This document shows, in pieces, positions 33,305 to 41,063 of a DNA stretch of 41,063 nucleotides. This stretch comes from Myxococcales bacterium. GTDB lineage: Bacteria; Myxococcota_A; Polyangia; Nannocystales; Nannocystaceae. Position 1 is the first letter of the stretch. The number at the start of each line of letters is the position of its first letter. Both the position numbers and the translations under genes were made by a program. The stretch is from NCBI GenBank assembly GCA_014240065.1, contig JAAZXR010000032.1, forward strand, positions 4,647-45,709. The letters run 5' to 3'. A model generated the notes under the pieces. The model was not told the origin of the DNA, searched no databases, and saw only the letters and a program-made list of their open reading frames with translations.

Positions 33305-35104
33305 ATGGATGGCAACGAAGGATTTCGACGGAGTGTGGGCGGCTTGTTGGCGACGCTTGTGGGTGTTGGGGGTTGCCTGCTGGGTGCGGGAGAAGCCGCG
33401 GCCTACGACTGTGGTTCCCTCGCGGCCGCGCGACGGGGTGGCGCCGCCGGCTGCGACGCCGCGGACGTCGCCGCGATCGATGACGCGTACACCAACCCGC
33501 GGGTGCGAGGGAGGGGAAACGGCGACCTCATCGGTTTTTTCACTGGGGCGTGTGAAGATGGAGGCGATCTTTGTGCGGAGCCCCTGCGGTGCATGGACGG
33601 CACGCGACCGATCTATTACGTCGACCCCGCGCGGGATCCCATCAACAGCCCTTCGGACCCGATCTCGAACGGCTGGATTTTCTACGTGCAAGGTGGCGGG
33701 AGCTGTGGAGACGGAGTGTCTTGCGGCAACAAATATACGTCCTCAGAGCGAAGCGAGATGAGCAGCGCCCAGGCGAAGCGGTTTCGAAGTGAGCGGGGAA
33801 TCTTCGCAGATCCCCCGGGCACGACGAATCTGTTCACCAACTACAATCGCGTGTGGATCCACAAGTGCAGCTACGATCGATTCACGGGGAGCAACACCAA
33901 CGCTGGGGAACCATCGCCCTACAACGTCGGCGACACCGTGGACCTGTTCTCCCATGGTCGTCGCATTTGGAGCGCGGTCTTTGATGCGCTGACCACGAAT
34001 CACCCCAGCCTCGGGCTGGGATACTCGGTGTCGTCTCCGTGTCAGACGAGCACCTGTGATGGGACTTGCCCGGCTTCCGGTTGTGACGGGCACCTGCCGA
34101 CCCTCGCGAACGCCACGCATGTCATGCTCATTGGTTGGTCGGGTGGAGGTCACGGCATGATTCAGCAGCTCGACAGCCTCGCGGCGGAGCTCTCAACGAT
34201 CGCGGTCAACGCGGATATTCGCGGCGTCATCGACGCTCGCTTTATGCCTTCGGTCGAAGTTCAAGGCGCATTCTGGGAGGATTCTTTTGACGAGATCTCC
34301 GGGGCCGCTGTTCCCGATGGGATCAATGACTACCTCCAATGCGGGGTCGCGGGGACCGCCTCACCGGTGTGCACTGACAACGGTGACGGGATCATCGATG
34401 AGACAGAGGCGCTCAGCTCGGGCTCCACCGTCTACAACGCGGACTGGTTCACGCCGGGAGAGCTTCCGCAAAACCCAGGGTGTCCAGCGTGTGACGTGAC
34501 CTATGGGACGGACGAGTTTGCCGCGGGGAACCGTTTGGCTGATGGGTATGATTTTATGGGCACCCAGCCCGACGCCTCATGCCTCGCCGCACACCCGAAC
34601 GCTCCGAGCATCTGCTACGACTACACGCACGTGCTCTTGAATCATGTGGCGACACCATTCATGCTGCGATTCGGGATGCGTGATCAGGCGTTCTGGGGCC
34701 CAGACAGCCACGCGCTGGGGGCAGACGACCCCGACTACTTTTACACCGTGTCGGCGTATGTCGACCGGTCTCGCGTCCAGCTGAAGAACTATATCGAGGG
34801 TTTCTTCGACAACCCGCTCGCGACGCATCACTCGGAGCTCGCCACGGGCGCGGACCCTTCATGGCTCAACGAGGGGCTCCCCACGGACGCGCCATGGCCG
34901 ATGGCCGTGTTCGCGCCAGACAGCCAGGTTCACGCGGGGGTGGCAGGACGTGACGACACCTTCTTCGACGGGTGCATGGCGCCGTCCGGCGGCGGCCCTG
35001 TGCTCAGCGCCCACGACGCGCTCTTCGATTGGATCACCTACGACGTCGACATCCGCGCCTATGACGATGGCGCCAACTGGACCACAGCCGCCACCTGTCC
35101 GTGA
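33305..35104 (+). CDS. Secreted pectinacetylesterase/Notum-like hydrolase
   Basis: A 599-residue protein with a signal peptide (about 1-34, ending near GEAAAYDC). It has the hallmarks of the pectinacetylesterase/Notum alpha/beta hydrolase family: GWIFYVQGGGSC (about 120-131) near the oxyanion region, and the nucleophile elbow LIGWSGGGHGM (about 275-285, Gly-x-Ser-Gly-Gly form). Many paired cysteines in Asp/Asn-rich loops (CTDNGDGIIDETE) fit a secreted protein, and the latter loop resembles a calcium-binding dockerin-type motif. It is a likely carbohydrate or lipid esterase. GGGGAG lies 6 bases before the ATG at 33305, a strong ribosome site. It is divergent from the sigma-factor gene and converges on the SNF2 gene with a 6-base gap. 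Confidence 0.82.
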   Translation: MDGNEGFRRSVGGLLATLVGVGGCLLGAGEAAAYDCGSLAAARRGGAAGCDAADVAAIDDAYTNPRVRGRGNGDLIGFFTGACEDGGDLCAEPLRCMDGTRPIYYVDPARDPINSPSDPISNGWIFYVQGGGSCGDGVSCGNKYTSSERSEMSSAQAKRFRSERGIFADPPGTTNLFTNYNRVWIHKCSYDRFTGSNTNAGEPSPYNVGDTVDLFSHGRRIWSAVFDALTTNHPSLGLGYSVSSPCQTSTCDGTCPASGCDGHLPTLANATHVMLIGWSGGGHGMIQQLDSLAAELSTIAVNADIRGVIDARFMPSVEVQGAFWEDSFDEISGAAVPDGINDYLQCGVAGTASPVCTDNGDGIIDETEALSSGSTVYNADWFTPGELPQNPGCPACDVTYGTDEFAAGNRLADGYDFMGTQPDASCLAAHPNAPSICYDYTHVLLNHVATPFMLRFGMRDQAFWGPDSHALGADDPDYFYTVSAYVDRSRVQLKNYIEGFFDNPLATHHSELATGADPSWLNEGLPTDAPWPMAVFAPDSQVHAGVAGRDDTFFDGCMAPSGGGPVLSAHDALFDWITYDVDIRAYDDGANWTTAATCP

Positions 35105-35110
35105 CCGACG

Positions 35111-38100
35111 CTACAGCTCTTGCCAGGGATCGGTGGCGGGGGTGTCGAGCAGGCGCTCCACGTCTTCCATGGTGAGCTTCTTGCCCGTGGTGGTGTCGCG
35201 GCCCAGGGCCGACTCGGCGACGCGGCGCTTCTCTTGACCGAGCTCCACCATCTTTTGTTCCACCGTGTCTTCCATGACCAGGCGGTACACGAACACCGGC
35301 TTCTCTTGGCCGATTCGGTGCACCCGATCCGTGGCCTGATCTTCCACGGCCGGGTTCCACCACGGGTCGTAGTGGATGACCGTGTCCGCCTCCGTCAAGG
35401 TGAGACCGCTGCCGCCGGCCTTGAGGCTGATCAAGAACACCGGCGGTCCCTCGCTCTTTTGAAACCGCTCCACGAGCTCGGCGCGGTTTTTGGTGCCGCC
35501 GTGAAGCCACAAGAACTCGATGTCCATCTCTTCGAGCTTGGCCGCGATGATCTTCTGCATGGAGACGAACTGGCTGAACACCAGCACCTTGCGCCCGGCG
35601 CCGATGAGGTCGCCGATGAGCGCCTCGAAGGCCTCGAGCTTCGCGGAGGGGGGCACGACCTGGCTCTCGGGGAGCCCGAGGAGGTTCGGGTCGGTGCACA
35701 CCTGGCGCAGGCGCGTGAGCGCGGCGAGGATTTTGATCTGTGATTTCTCCACCCCGTGATCGGTGATCCGCCCTTGGATCTCCGTCTTCGCGGCCTTGAG
35801 GATCTTGTTGTACAGCGCGAGCTGCGGGCGGTTGAATTGTACGTAGAGCGTCTGCTCGGTCTTCGCGGGCAGCTCGCTGGCCACGTCCTCTTTACGGCGC
35901 CGCATGATGAACGGGCGCACCCGCGTGCGGAGGGTGTCGAGCGCCTCCACGTCGCCGTCCTCGATGGGCTTGACGTAGTTCTTTTGAAACTCCGTCAGCT
36001 TGCCCAAAAACCCGGGCGCCAAGAAATCAAAGATCGCCCAGAGATCGATGATGTGATTCTCCACGGGGGTCCCGGTGAGCGCGAGCCGGTGGTCGGTCTT
36101 GAGCTTGCGGGCGCTCTTGGCGGTGCCGGTGTTCCAGTTCTTGATGTACTGGGCCTCGTCGAGCAGGCCGTAGCGGAAGCGGATCTTGGACAGGTCGTCG
36201 ATGTCCCGGCGCAAGATGGTGTAGCTGGTGACCACCACGTCGACCTGCTTGAGCAAGCGGGCGTGCTCGCCTCGGTCGGGGCCGTGCCACACGAGCACGG
36301 TGATGGACGGCGCCCATTTCTTGATCTCCTGGTACCACACCGACAGCACCGAGGTCGGGCACACGATGAGGCTCGGCATCGGACCCTCCGCCTCCTTGGC
36401 CTTGGCGAGCAAGGCGATGGCTTGCACGGTCTTCCCGAGCCCCATGTCGTCCGCGAGGATGCCTGTCATCTGGTTCTCGTGGAGCTGCCACAGCCACGCG
36501 AAGCCCGACTTTTGGTAGTCGCGCAGCTTCGCGTTGAGCGCCTTGGCCTTGCGGGGCGCCTTGCTCGCGCGCTCGCCCACCATATTGTCCATGAGCTTTT
36601 TGACATCCTTGGCCACCGCGGCGTCGGGGACGGCGGAGAGCAGCTGGGACAGGGCGCCGAGCTCGAGGGTGTTGAGCTCCGCGTGACCGTCTTTGTCAAA
36701 TTGGATCGCGCCGGCGGCGTCGGCGATGGGCTTGAGGATCTTGGGATCGAGCTTCACCACGCTGCCGTCGGACAAGGTGATCCAGCGGCGCCCGTCGTGC
36801 ATCCATCGCAGCAGGTCATGGAACGACAGCAGGTCCTCGTCGCCCTCCACAGAGACGATGGCCTCCACGTCGAGCACCGAACCGCCGGGGTTCTTCACGG
36901 AGACCCGCGAGGTCGGAGACTTGGAGCGCACCTTGGGCAGGCTCGGGATGCGTTTGCTCCACGCCTCGGGGAGCAACGGGATGCCGGCCACCATGAATTC
37001 GATGGCGTCGTCGCCGCGCGCCGAGAACGCCCCCTCGGCGCTGTTCCAGCGCAGCTTGAGCTCCGTGAGGACCTTGCGGGCGGCGGCCTCGGTGTCGAGG
37101 TCTCGATAAAACGCGATGGTCTCCTTGCCGTGCGTAAAGGTGTAGCGCGCGGACTCTGGGTCGTCGCCGGCGATGGGCAAGGAGACGTTGCCGTAGCGGG
37201 CCGAGAGCTCCACGTTGAGGCGCTCGCCTTCGCCAGAGATCGTCGCGAGGATCTCCTCGACCTCGCGGGCGTCCGAGGCGAGGGCGAACAGGTCGTGTCG
37301 TGGGACCCCGACGGCCTCAAGCTGCGCGGTGAGCTTGTCCATATCGTCGGCGTCGACGCGGGTGTCCATGAGGATCCGTGGCTTCTTCGCCACCGCGGAC
37401 AACACCCACGGCGGGGTGTCGTGGACCATGAAGGCCTCGCCGCTTTCGGGCCAAAGAAACCAGGTGGGCGCGCCGGGAATGACGATGCCGCTGTCGACCT
37501 CGAAGCTGCGGTGGGCCTCGGTGTCCTCCAAAAACGCGTGGAGCTCGACCGCGTGGCCGTCGGCCTCGGCCTCCACGCGCAGCACCAGCGGGTTGTTGGA
37601 GAAGCGCAGGCGGCCGGCGCCCTTCAAGGAGATGGAGGCCTCTCGGGCGGCGTAGAGCAGGCCCGCGAGGGCCGAGGGCTCGAGCACCACCGCGCCCGTG
37701 TCCTCATCCTCGTCGATCGCCTGATCGAGGTAGCTTTGGATGAGCGCCTCCACGGGGGAGAGGGTGGCGCCGCGTCGGCGCTTGCCGCCGGTGGCCGCGC
37801 TGCCGGTGTCGAAGCTCTTGATGTACCAGCGGCCGCGGCGCTGATCGACCTGATAGCGGCGCCCTCGGGCCGCGCCAGACATGCTCTCTGTGACCCAGGG
37901 ATTGTTGGTGGTGGAGAACTCTTCTCCGTCCTCGGCTTGTTGGCGCACAGTCAAGGCGAGCGCGACCGCGTGCTGGCAAAACTTCTCCCAGCCGTCCATA
38001 AACGTCGGGCACGAGCAGTGCGCGTGGAGTTTCTTCCCGCGAGAGGCGAGCTCGATGCGGGTCTGGTGATCGGACTCGGAGTCGCCTTTGACCTTGCCCT

Positions 38101-38272
38101 TGATCTCCGAATCGCCGAGCACGAGGTCGTGGACGCGCTTGTTTTTCTTGAACAGCGCTTGGCCGGCGAGGAACGCCTTGGGGGTGGCGGTGCGCGTGAG
38201 GGCGTCCGTTTGCAGGAGTGGTAGAAATGGATCGAGTTGACTCAAGGGGACCTCAGTAGGGTGAGGGCGCAT
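35111..38272 (-). CDS. SWIM zinc-finger SNF2-family helicase
   Basis: DNA translocase/remodeller of about 1053 residues. The SWIM domain is near the N-terminus: CSC, then FCQH at about 86-101 (Cys86, Cys88, Cys99, His101). A large unassigned middle region follows (about 110-580). The SNF2 motor starts near 590 with GILADDMGLGKTVQAI (Walker A), DEAQYIKN (motif II) and LTGTPVENHIIDLW (motif III). The C-lobe has LKAGGSGLTLTEADTVIHYD and WWNPAVEDQATDRVHRIGQ (motifs V and VI). Bacterial SWIM-SNF2 proteins may remodel RNA polymerase or nucleoid proteins (as RapA does) but their role is not settled. I start at the ATG at 38272; a longer frame to 38500 is Pro/Arg-rich and not conserved in type. Confidence 0.93.
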   Translation of the reverse strand: MRPHPTEVPLSQLDPFLPLLQTDALTRTATPKAFLAGQALFKKNKRVHDLVLGDSEIKGKVKGDSESDHQTRIELASRGKKLHAHCSCPTFMDGWEKFCQHAVALALTVRQQAEDGEEFSTTNNPWVTESMSGAARGRRYQVDQRRGRWYIKSFDTGSAATGGKRRRGATLSPVEALIQSYLDQAIDEDEDTGAVVLEPSALAGLLYAAREASISLKGAGRLRFSNNPLVLRVEAEADGHAVELHAFLEDTEAHRSFEVDSGIVIPGAPTWFLWPESGEAFMVHDTPPWVLSAVAKKPRILMDTRVDADDMDKLTAQLEAVGVPRHDLFALASDAREVEEILATISGEGERLNVELSARYGNVSLPIAGDDPESARYTFTHGKETIAFYRDLDTEAAARKVLTELKLRWNSAEGAFSARGDDAIEFMVAGIPLLPEAWSKRIPSLPKVRSKSPTSRVSVKNPGGSVLDVEAIVSVEGDEDLLSFHDLLRWMHDGRRWITLSDGSVVKLDPKILKPIADAAGAIQFDKDGHAELNTLELGALSQLLSAVPDAAVAKDVKKLMDNMVGERASKAPRKAKALNAKLRDYQKSGFAWLWQLHENQMTGILADDMGLGKTVQAIALLAKAKEAEGPMPSLIVCPTSVLSVWYQEIKKWAPSITVLVWHGPDRGEHARLLKQVDVVVTSYTILRRDIDDLSKIRFRYGLLDEAQYIKNWNTGTAKSARKLKTDHRLALTGTPVENHIIDLWAIFDFLAPGFLGKLTEFQKNYVKPIEDGDVEALDTLRTRVRPFIMRRRKEDVASELPAKTEQTLYVQFNRPQLALYNKILKAAKTEIQGRITDHGVEKSQIKILAALTRLRQVCTDPNLLGLPESQVVPPSAKLEAFEALIGDLIGAGRKVLVFSQFVSMQKIIAAKLEEMDIEFLWLHGGTKNRAELVERFQKSEGPPVFLISLKAGGSGLTLTEADTVIHYDPWWNPAVEDQATDRVHRIGQEKPVFVYRLVMEDTVEQKMVELGQEKRRVAESALGRDTTTGKKLTMEDVERLLDTPATDPWQEL

Positions 38273-38576
38273 ACGCGGTGGCGGGTTCGCCGTTGACAGT
38301 GGAGTGGAGTCCGCGTCCGGCGGAGTCCTACTCGTCACGCTAACGAGCGAGGTCGAGTGCAACGCAACCAGAAGCGCTCGTCTCTCGCGGCCCCTGCATA
38401 GCACGGCGGCCGCGGCGGGGTCCAGCCCACGCGCAAGCGCGCTTGGTGACCGATATGGGGCAGATCTCACGATTTTGGGGACGGGTGACCCTGTGTTCAC
38501 GGGTCACAGGGGCGGGGAGTCGGAGCCGTGGTGTGTGGGGTTGTGGCAGGGGTCGCCGTGCGGGCACCATGACGCC
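38273..38576. other. Divergent intergenic region with overlapping hairpins
   Basis: This 304-base gap separates the SNF2 and methyltransferase genes. It contains two alternative short stems that share bases: GTGACCC/GGGTCAC (38485-38491 with 38501-38507) and CCCTGTG/CACAGGG (38489-38495 with 38505-38511). They lie about 66 bases upstream of the methyltransferase ATG. A lone TTGACA sits near 38294. I see no gene here. Confidence 0.45.
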
Positions 38577-39671
38577 ATGCGCGGACCCGACGGACTCAAC
38601 GCCCATGACCCCGGCGTACGTTTGCTCGCCAAGGTGGCGCGCGCGCGATGGGCCGATCGACTCAAGGCAGGCGGCGGCGTCTTGCTCGCGCATTGTGGGG
38701 AGGTGGAGAGCGTGGGGGCTGGGGCCACGCGGTGGATCTTGGATGTCCGCGAGCGGGAAGGGGCGGTGCATCGCTGTGTGGACACGGGGCGGGAGGTGGA
38801 GGCCCTCGCGGCCGACGGCGGACCCTTTCACCTCGCCTTGGCCTGGCCGCGCGCCCACCTGGGGCTGGACTTTAGCCAGTGGAGCCTGGCCGCGGCGGCG
38901 CTCGGGCTCGCGGAAGACGGCTGGCTCTTGTGTTCGGCGCGTAAACAAAAGGGGGGCAAGCGGCTCGCCGCCTTCATCGAATCGATCTTCGGTCGCGTGG
39001 AGGTGCTCGCGCGCGGGAGCGGCTACCAAGTGTACGGCGCGTCGCGGGGCGAGGGCTTCGACGCGGCCGCGGCCCGCGAGGCCTGCGCCGTCCGTTACCA
39101 GTGGCCGCTGCCCGACGAGCACCGCCCCGCCATGGCGAGCGGACCTGGGGTGTTCTCCAGGCGCGCCCTCGACGACGGGACGCGGGTGCTGCTCGTGCAC
39201 CTCGAGGCGCACGCGCGGCGCTTCGCCCACTGCACCCACGTGGTGGACTTGTGCGCCGGGGCGGGTCCCCTCGCCGTGGGCGCGGCGCACCGGCTCCCCG
39301 AGGCGCAGGTGTTGGCGGTGGACTCCAATTTGCTCGCGGTGCACGACATGCGCGAGAACATCGCGCGTCACGGCTTGGACGGGCGGGTACACGCGCGGCT
39401 CTACGACGGCATGCCGCCCGCAAGGGTCCCGGAGGCTGCGGGCTTCGAGGGGAAGGTGGGGCTGGTGCTGATGAACCCGCCGACCCACGCGCCGCGGGAA
39501 GCGTTGGCGACGTTGGTGGCGCCGCTGCGCGACTACCTGCGCCCATCAGGGGTGGTGTGCGCCGTGGTGAATCGCGCCGGCACCATGCGCGGCGTGTTCC
39601 AGGCCATGGGGGCCCAAGGTGACGCCTACGACTACCCCGGCTACACGGTGCTCGAAGCCCGGTGGCCGTGA
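38577..39671 (+). CDS. RsmC-like class I SAM-dependent methyltransferase
   Basis: A 364-residue protein with an N-terminal unassigned half and a C-terminal Rossmann methyltransferase. Motif I is VVDLCAGAGPLAVGAA (about 221-236), motif II VLAVDSN, and the catalytic motif is LMNPPTHAP (about 297-305), the Asn-Pro-Pro form used by N-methyltransferases that act on guanine or adenine in RNA or DNA. The two-domain layout resembles RsmC and RlmG, which methylate G1207 of 16S and G1835 of 23S rRNA, but either target, or another nucleic acid, is possible. I chose the ATG at 38577; the frame is open from 38304 without clear homology-like sequence. It ends next to a hairpin shared with the convergent small membrane gene. 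Confidence 0.87.
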   Translation: MRGPDGLNAHDPGVRLLAKVARARWADRLKAGGGVLLAHCGEVESVGAGATRWILDVREREGAVHRCVDTGREVEALAADGGPFHLALAWPRAHLGLDFSQWSLAAAALGLAEDGWLLCSARKQKGGKRLAAFIESIFGRVEVLARGSGYQVYGASRGEGFDAAAAREACAVRYQWPLPDEHRPAMASGPGVFSRRALDDGTRVLLVHLEAHARRFAHCTHVVDLCAGAGPLAVGAAHRLPEAQVLAVDSNLLAVHDMRENIARHGLDGRVHARLYDGMPPARVPEAAGFEGKVGLVLMNPPTHAPREALATLVAPLRDYLRPSGVVCAVVNRAGTMRGVFQAMGAQGDAYDYPGYTVLEARWP

Positions 39672-39692
39672 GCGAGGTGCGGCCCGGCGGGT

Positions 39693-39713
39693 GTGGGCTC
39701 GGTCGGAGCCCGC
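39693..39713. terminator. Short hairpin between convergent genes
   Basis: GGGCTC (39695-39700) and GAGCCC (39706-39711) form a 6-bp GC stem with a 5-base loop in the 46-base gap between the methyltransferase and the small membrane protein. There is no T-run, so it could be a weak bidirectional terminator. Confidence 0.35.
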
Positions 39714-39717
39714 GGTC

Positions 39718-40107
39718 TCACCAGCGTCGGTGGGCGCGGCTGCGCTGGTACTCGCGCCGCAGCTGCCGCACCAAGAGGGCGTAGCACACCCAGACCGCCA
39801 CGCCGACGGCGATACTCGACACGGTGGTGTTAAACACCGGGGCCTCGCGGGTGACCTGACGCAGCAGCCGCGCCGCGCGGATGTGGGCGACGGAGAAGAA
39901 CCCCAAGGTGAACGTGATCCCCAAGGCGACCACGATGGAGCCGCCCGACAACCGCGGGGTGCTCCCGAGTCGTCGCCCCGATTCCACGAATCTCAAGAAG
40001 ATGCGGAGCCACCCGCCGATGGCGGGGAGGAGCAAAAACCCAACGATGCCGGCGAGGCCAGAGACCGCGAGCGCGAGCTCGTTGGGGCGCATGACGGCTT
40101 CATTCAT
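39718..40107 (-). CDS. Small three-TM membrane protein
   Basis: A 129-residue protein with three hydrophobic helices at about 11-30 (LALAVSGLAGIVGFLLLPAI), 57-74 and 95-113 (VSSIAVGVAVWVCYALLV). Loops are Arg-rich; the C-terminal tail (RRWxx-type, RSRAHRRW) is basic and thus probably cytoplasmic. No family is recognised. The codon pattern and hydrophobic profile are those of a real protein. It converges on the methyltransferase gene and is divergent from the right-edge gene. Confidence 0.65.
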   Translation of the reverse strand: MNEAVMRPNELALAVSGLAGIVGFLLLPAIGGWLRIFLRFVESGRRLGSTPRLSGGSIVVALGITFTLGFFSVAHIRAARLLRQVTREAPVFNTTVSSIAVGVAVWVCYALLVRQLRREYQRSRAHRRW

Positions 40108-40338
40108 GGGACCGCCAGCCTACGTCGATCCCGCGTCGCGTGCCACGACGGCGTTCGCGTGGCTCGCGGGTCAACCGGGGAGGTCTTCGGTGGCCGCCGC
40201 GCGGGACAGCGTGGGCGAGGGTCGGCGGCCGCGGAGAGCCCTCACCCCGTCGTGGGCACCGTGAGGCGGTCGAGCGAGGCCCTGGGAGCGCGTTGCATGC
40301 GATGATCGGTTGGCACGGCGCGCGCATACAGCCGTCGC

Positions 40339-41063
40339 ATGCAGACTCATTATCTTCGCGCGTCGTCGTCCCACATTCACCTCGACCTCCGCCGCATGGC
40401 GCTCGCGGCCCCATTTTGGGAGGGACTTCGTGGAGAGGTGGGGCCGGTGTTGGGGGCGCGGCTGTCGGCGTGTGGCGTGGAGCTGGTGGTGCGAGGTGGC
40501 GCGGCGAGTCAGGTGCGGGGGCGGGTGGAGCGGGCGTTGCGGGCGGCGAGCCTGGCGAGCTTGTTCCCGGCGGGCGCGTGGTCATTTCCCGAGCGGTCGT
40601 CGTGGGTGGTCGACCCCCGCGCGGTGCCGGGGTTGGTGGTGGAGCTGGCCCAGCGCGCCCAAGAGGACGCGCACGCCCAAGGTCTGTTCGAACCGCTGTG
40701 GTCGACCTTCCGAGAGACCGTGGGGGCGAGCGCGTCGCCCTGGCTCGACACGGCGGCCCTGAGTCGAGCCGCCGGCGTCTCTCGCCTCGAGCTCCCGGTG
40801 TGGGCGGCGTGCCAAAATGGCCAGGGGGAGGGAGGCGCGCGGCGCCGGATCCAGCGCGCCGCGCTGCGATCTCGCGGGGTGCACGACTCGCTCAGCGTGC
40901 TGCAGGCGCTCTGCGCCGCGTACCGTTGTGGCCCCGAGGCGATCATGAATCATGAGGAGGCGCGGATCGTGGCGGTGGCCACCGCGCAGCGGGTGTCACT
41001 CGATCCCGGCGCGTTCGCAGCCCGGCTCGCGGTGCCGCGCGCGAGCCTGGACGCGCTGTGGTC
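40339..41063 (+). CDS. Protein of unknown function, 5' part only (runs off right edge)
   Basis: An open frame of 241 codons from the ATG at 40339 to the window end without a stop. The protein reads MQTHYLRASSSHIHLDLRRM, then an alpha/beta-like region (GARLSACGVELVVRGGAASQ) and a helical C-terminal part containing ALSRAAGVSRLELPVWAAC, which could be a helix-turn-helix-like segment, and another helix pair from about residue 175. No signal peptide or membrane segment is visible. Codon use is typical for the window, with strong GC at third positions. I do not recognise the family. It is divergent from the three-TM gene; the 231 bases between them hold no gene. Confidence 0.7.
   Translation, partial: MQTHYLRASSSHIHLDLRRMALAAPFWEGLRGEVGPVLGARLSACGVELVVRGGAASQVRGRVERALRAASLASLFPAGAWSFPERSSWVVDPRAVPGLVVELAQRAQEDAHAQGLFEPLWSTFRETVGASASPWLDTAALSRAAGVSRLELPVWAACQNGQGEGGARRRIQRAALRSRGVHDSLSVLQALCAAYRCGPEAIMNHEEARIVAVATAQRVSLDPGAFAARLAVPRASLDALW

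Noticed and set aside
35756-38224. 822-codon open frame opposite the SNF2 gene
   Set aside because: It lies antisense to a protein with clear SWIM and SNF2 motifs, is rich in Gly/Ala/Val/His, and has no domain. Long antisense frames are expected in DNA with such strong GC bias.

Overview
The window is a gene-dense, high-GC bacterial chromosome segment. Several features point to a myxobacterium or close relative (phylum Myxococcota, perhaps the Polyangiales side): a split carotenoid cluster with a CarH-type B12 regulator, a membrane-tethered Ser/Thr kinase, TPR and zinc-ribbon proteins, an ECF-like sigma factor with a membrane partner, many lipoproteins, and frequent GTG starts. This assignment rests on gene content and style only. 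I see no phage, insertion sequence or CRISPR array.

Layout. 1-4.1 kb: the 5' end of a membrane/TPR-like gene that runs off the left edge, a small HNH protein, a HAD hydrolase coupled to a family-5-like uracil-DNA glycosylase, a hybrid-type histidine kinase with a degenerate receiver, and tRNA-Ser(UGA) with its own promoter and terminator. 4.1-8.1 kb: a large zinc-ribbon/TM/TPR protein and, divergently, a DTW-domain tRNA-modifying enzyme. 8.1-15.3 kb: carotenoid locus crtE(-), crtD(+), crtC(+), crtB(-), crtI(-) and a CarH/LitR/CarA-family regulator(+). Together these could make geranylgeranyl diphosphate, phytoene and desaturated carotene, then hydrate and 3,4-desaturate the ends to give an acyclic hydroxylated carotenoid. 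No cyclase is present in the window. The regulator probably makes the cluster light- and/or B12-responsive. tRNA-Asp(GUC) follows.

15.7-19.8 kb: two lipoproteins (one with a formylglycine-generating-enzyme fold but no visible catalytic cysteines), then a GAPDH-family enzyme translationally coupled to a small MAPEG-like membrane protein. 19.8-23.0 kb: boxC-boxB, the ring-epoxidising and ring-opening enzymes of aerobic benzoyl-CoA degradation; boxA and a benzoate-CoA ligase are not in the window. 23.4-29 kb: a small charged helical protein, a membrane Ser/Thr kinase, a metzincin-like lipoprotein protease and a beta-propeller-like lipoprotein.

29.1-33.1 kb holds the most unusual module: three genes joined by 4-base ATGA stop/start overlaps. 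In order of transcription they encode an ECF-like sigma factor, a single-pass membrane protein laid out like an anti-sigma factor but without its zinc cysteines, and an exported caspase-family (C14) protein whose C-terminal half looks like an outer-membrane beta-barrel followed by a Pro/Ala-rich tail. A divergent secreted pectinacetylesterase/Notum-like protein faces it. The right end has a SWIM-SNF2 helicase, an RsmC-like methyltransferase, a three-TM protein and an unrecognised gene that runs off the right edge.
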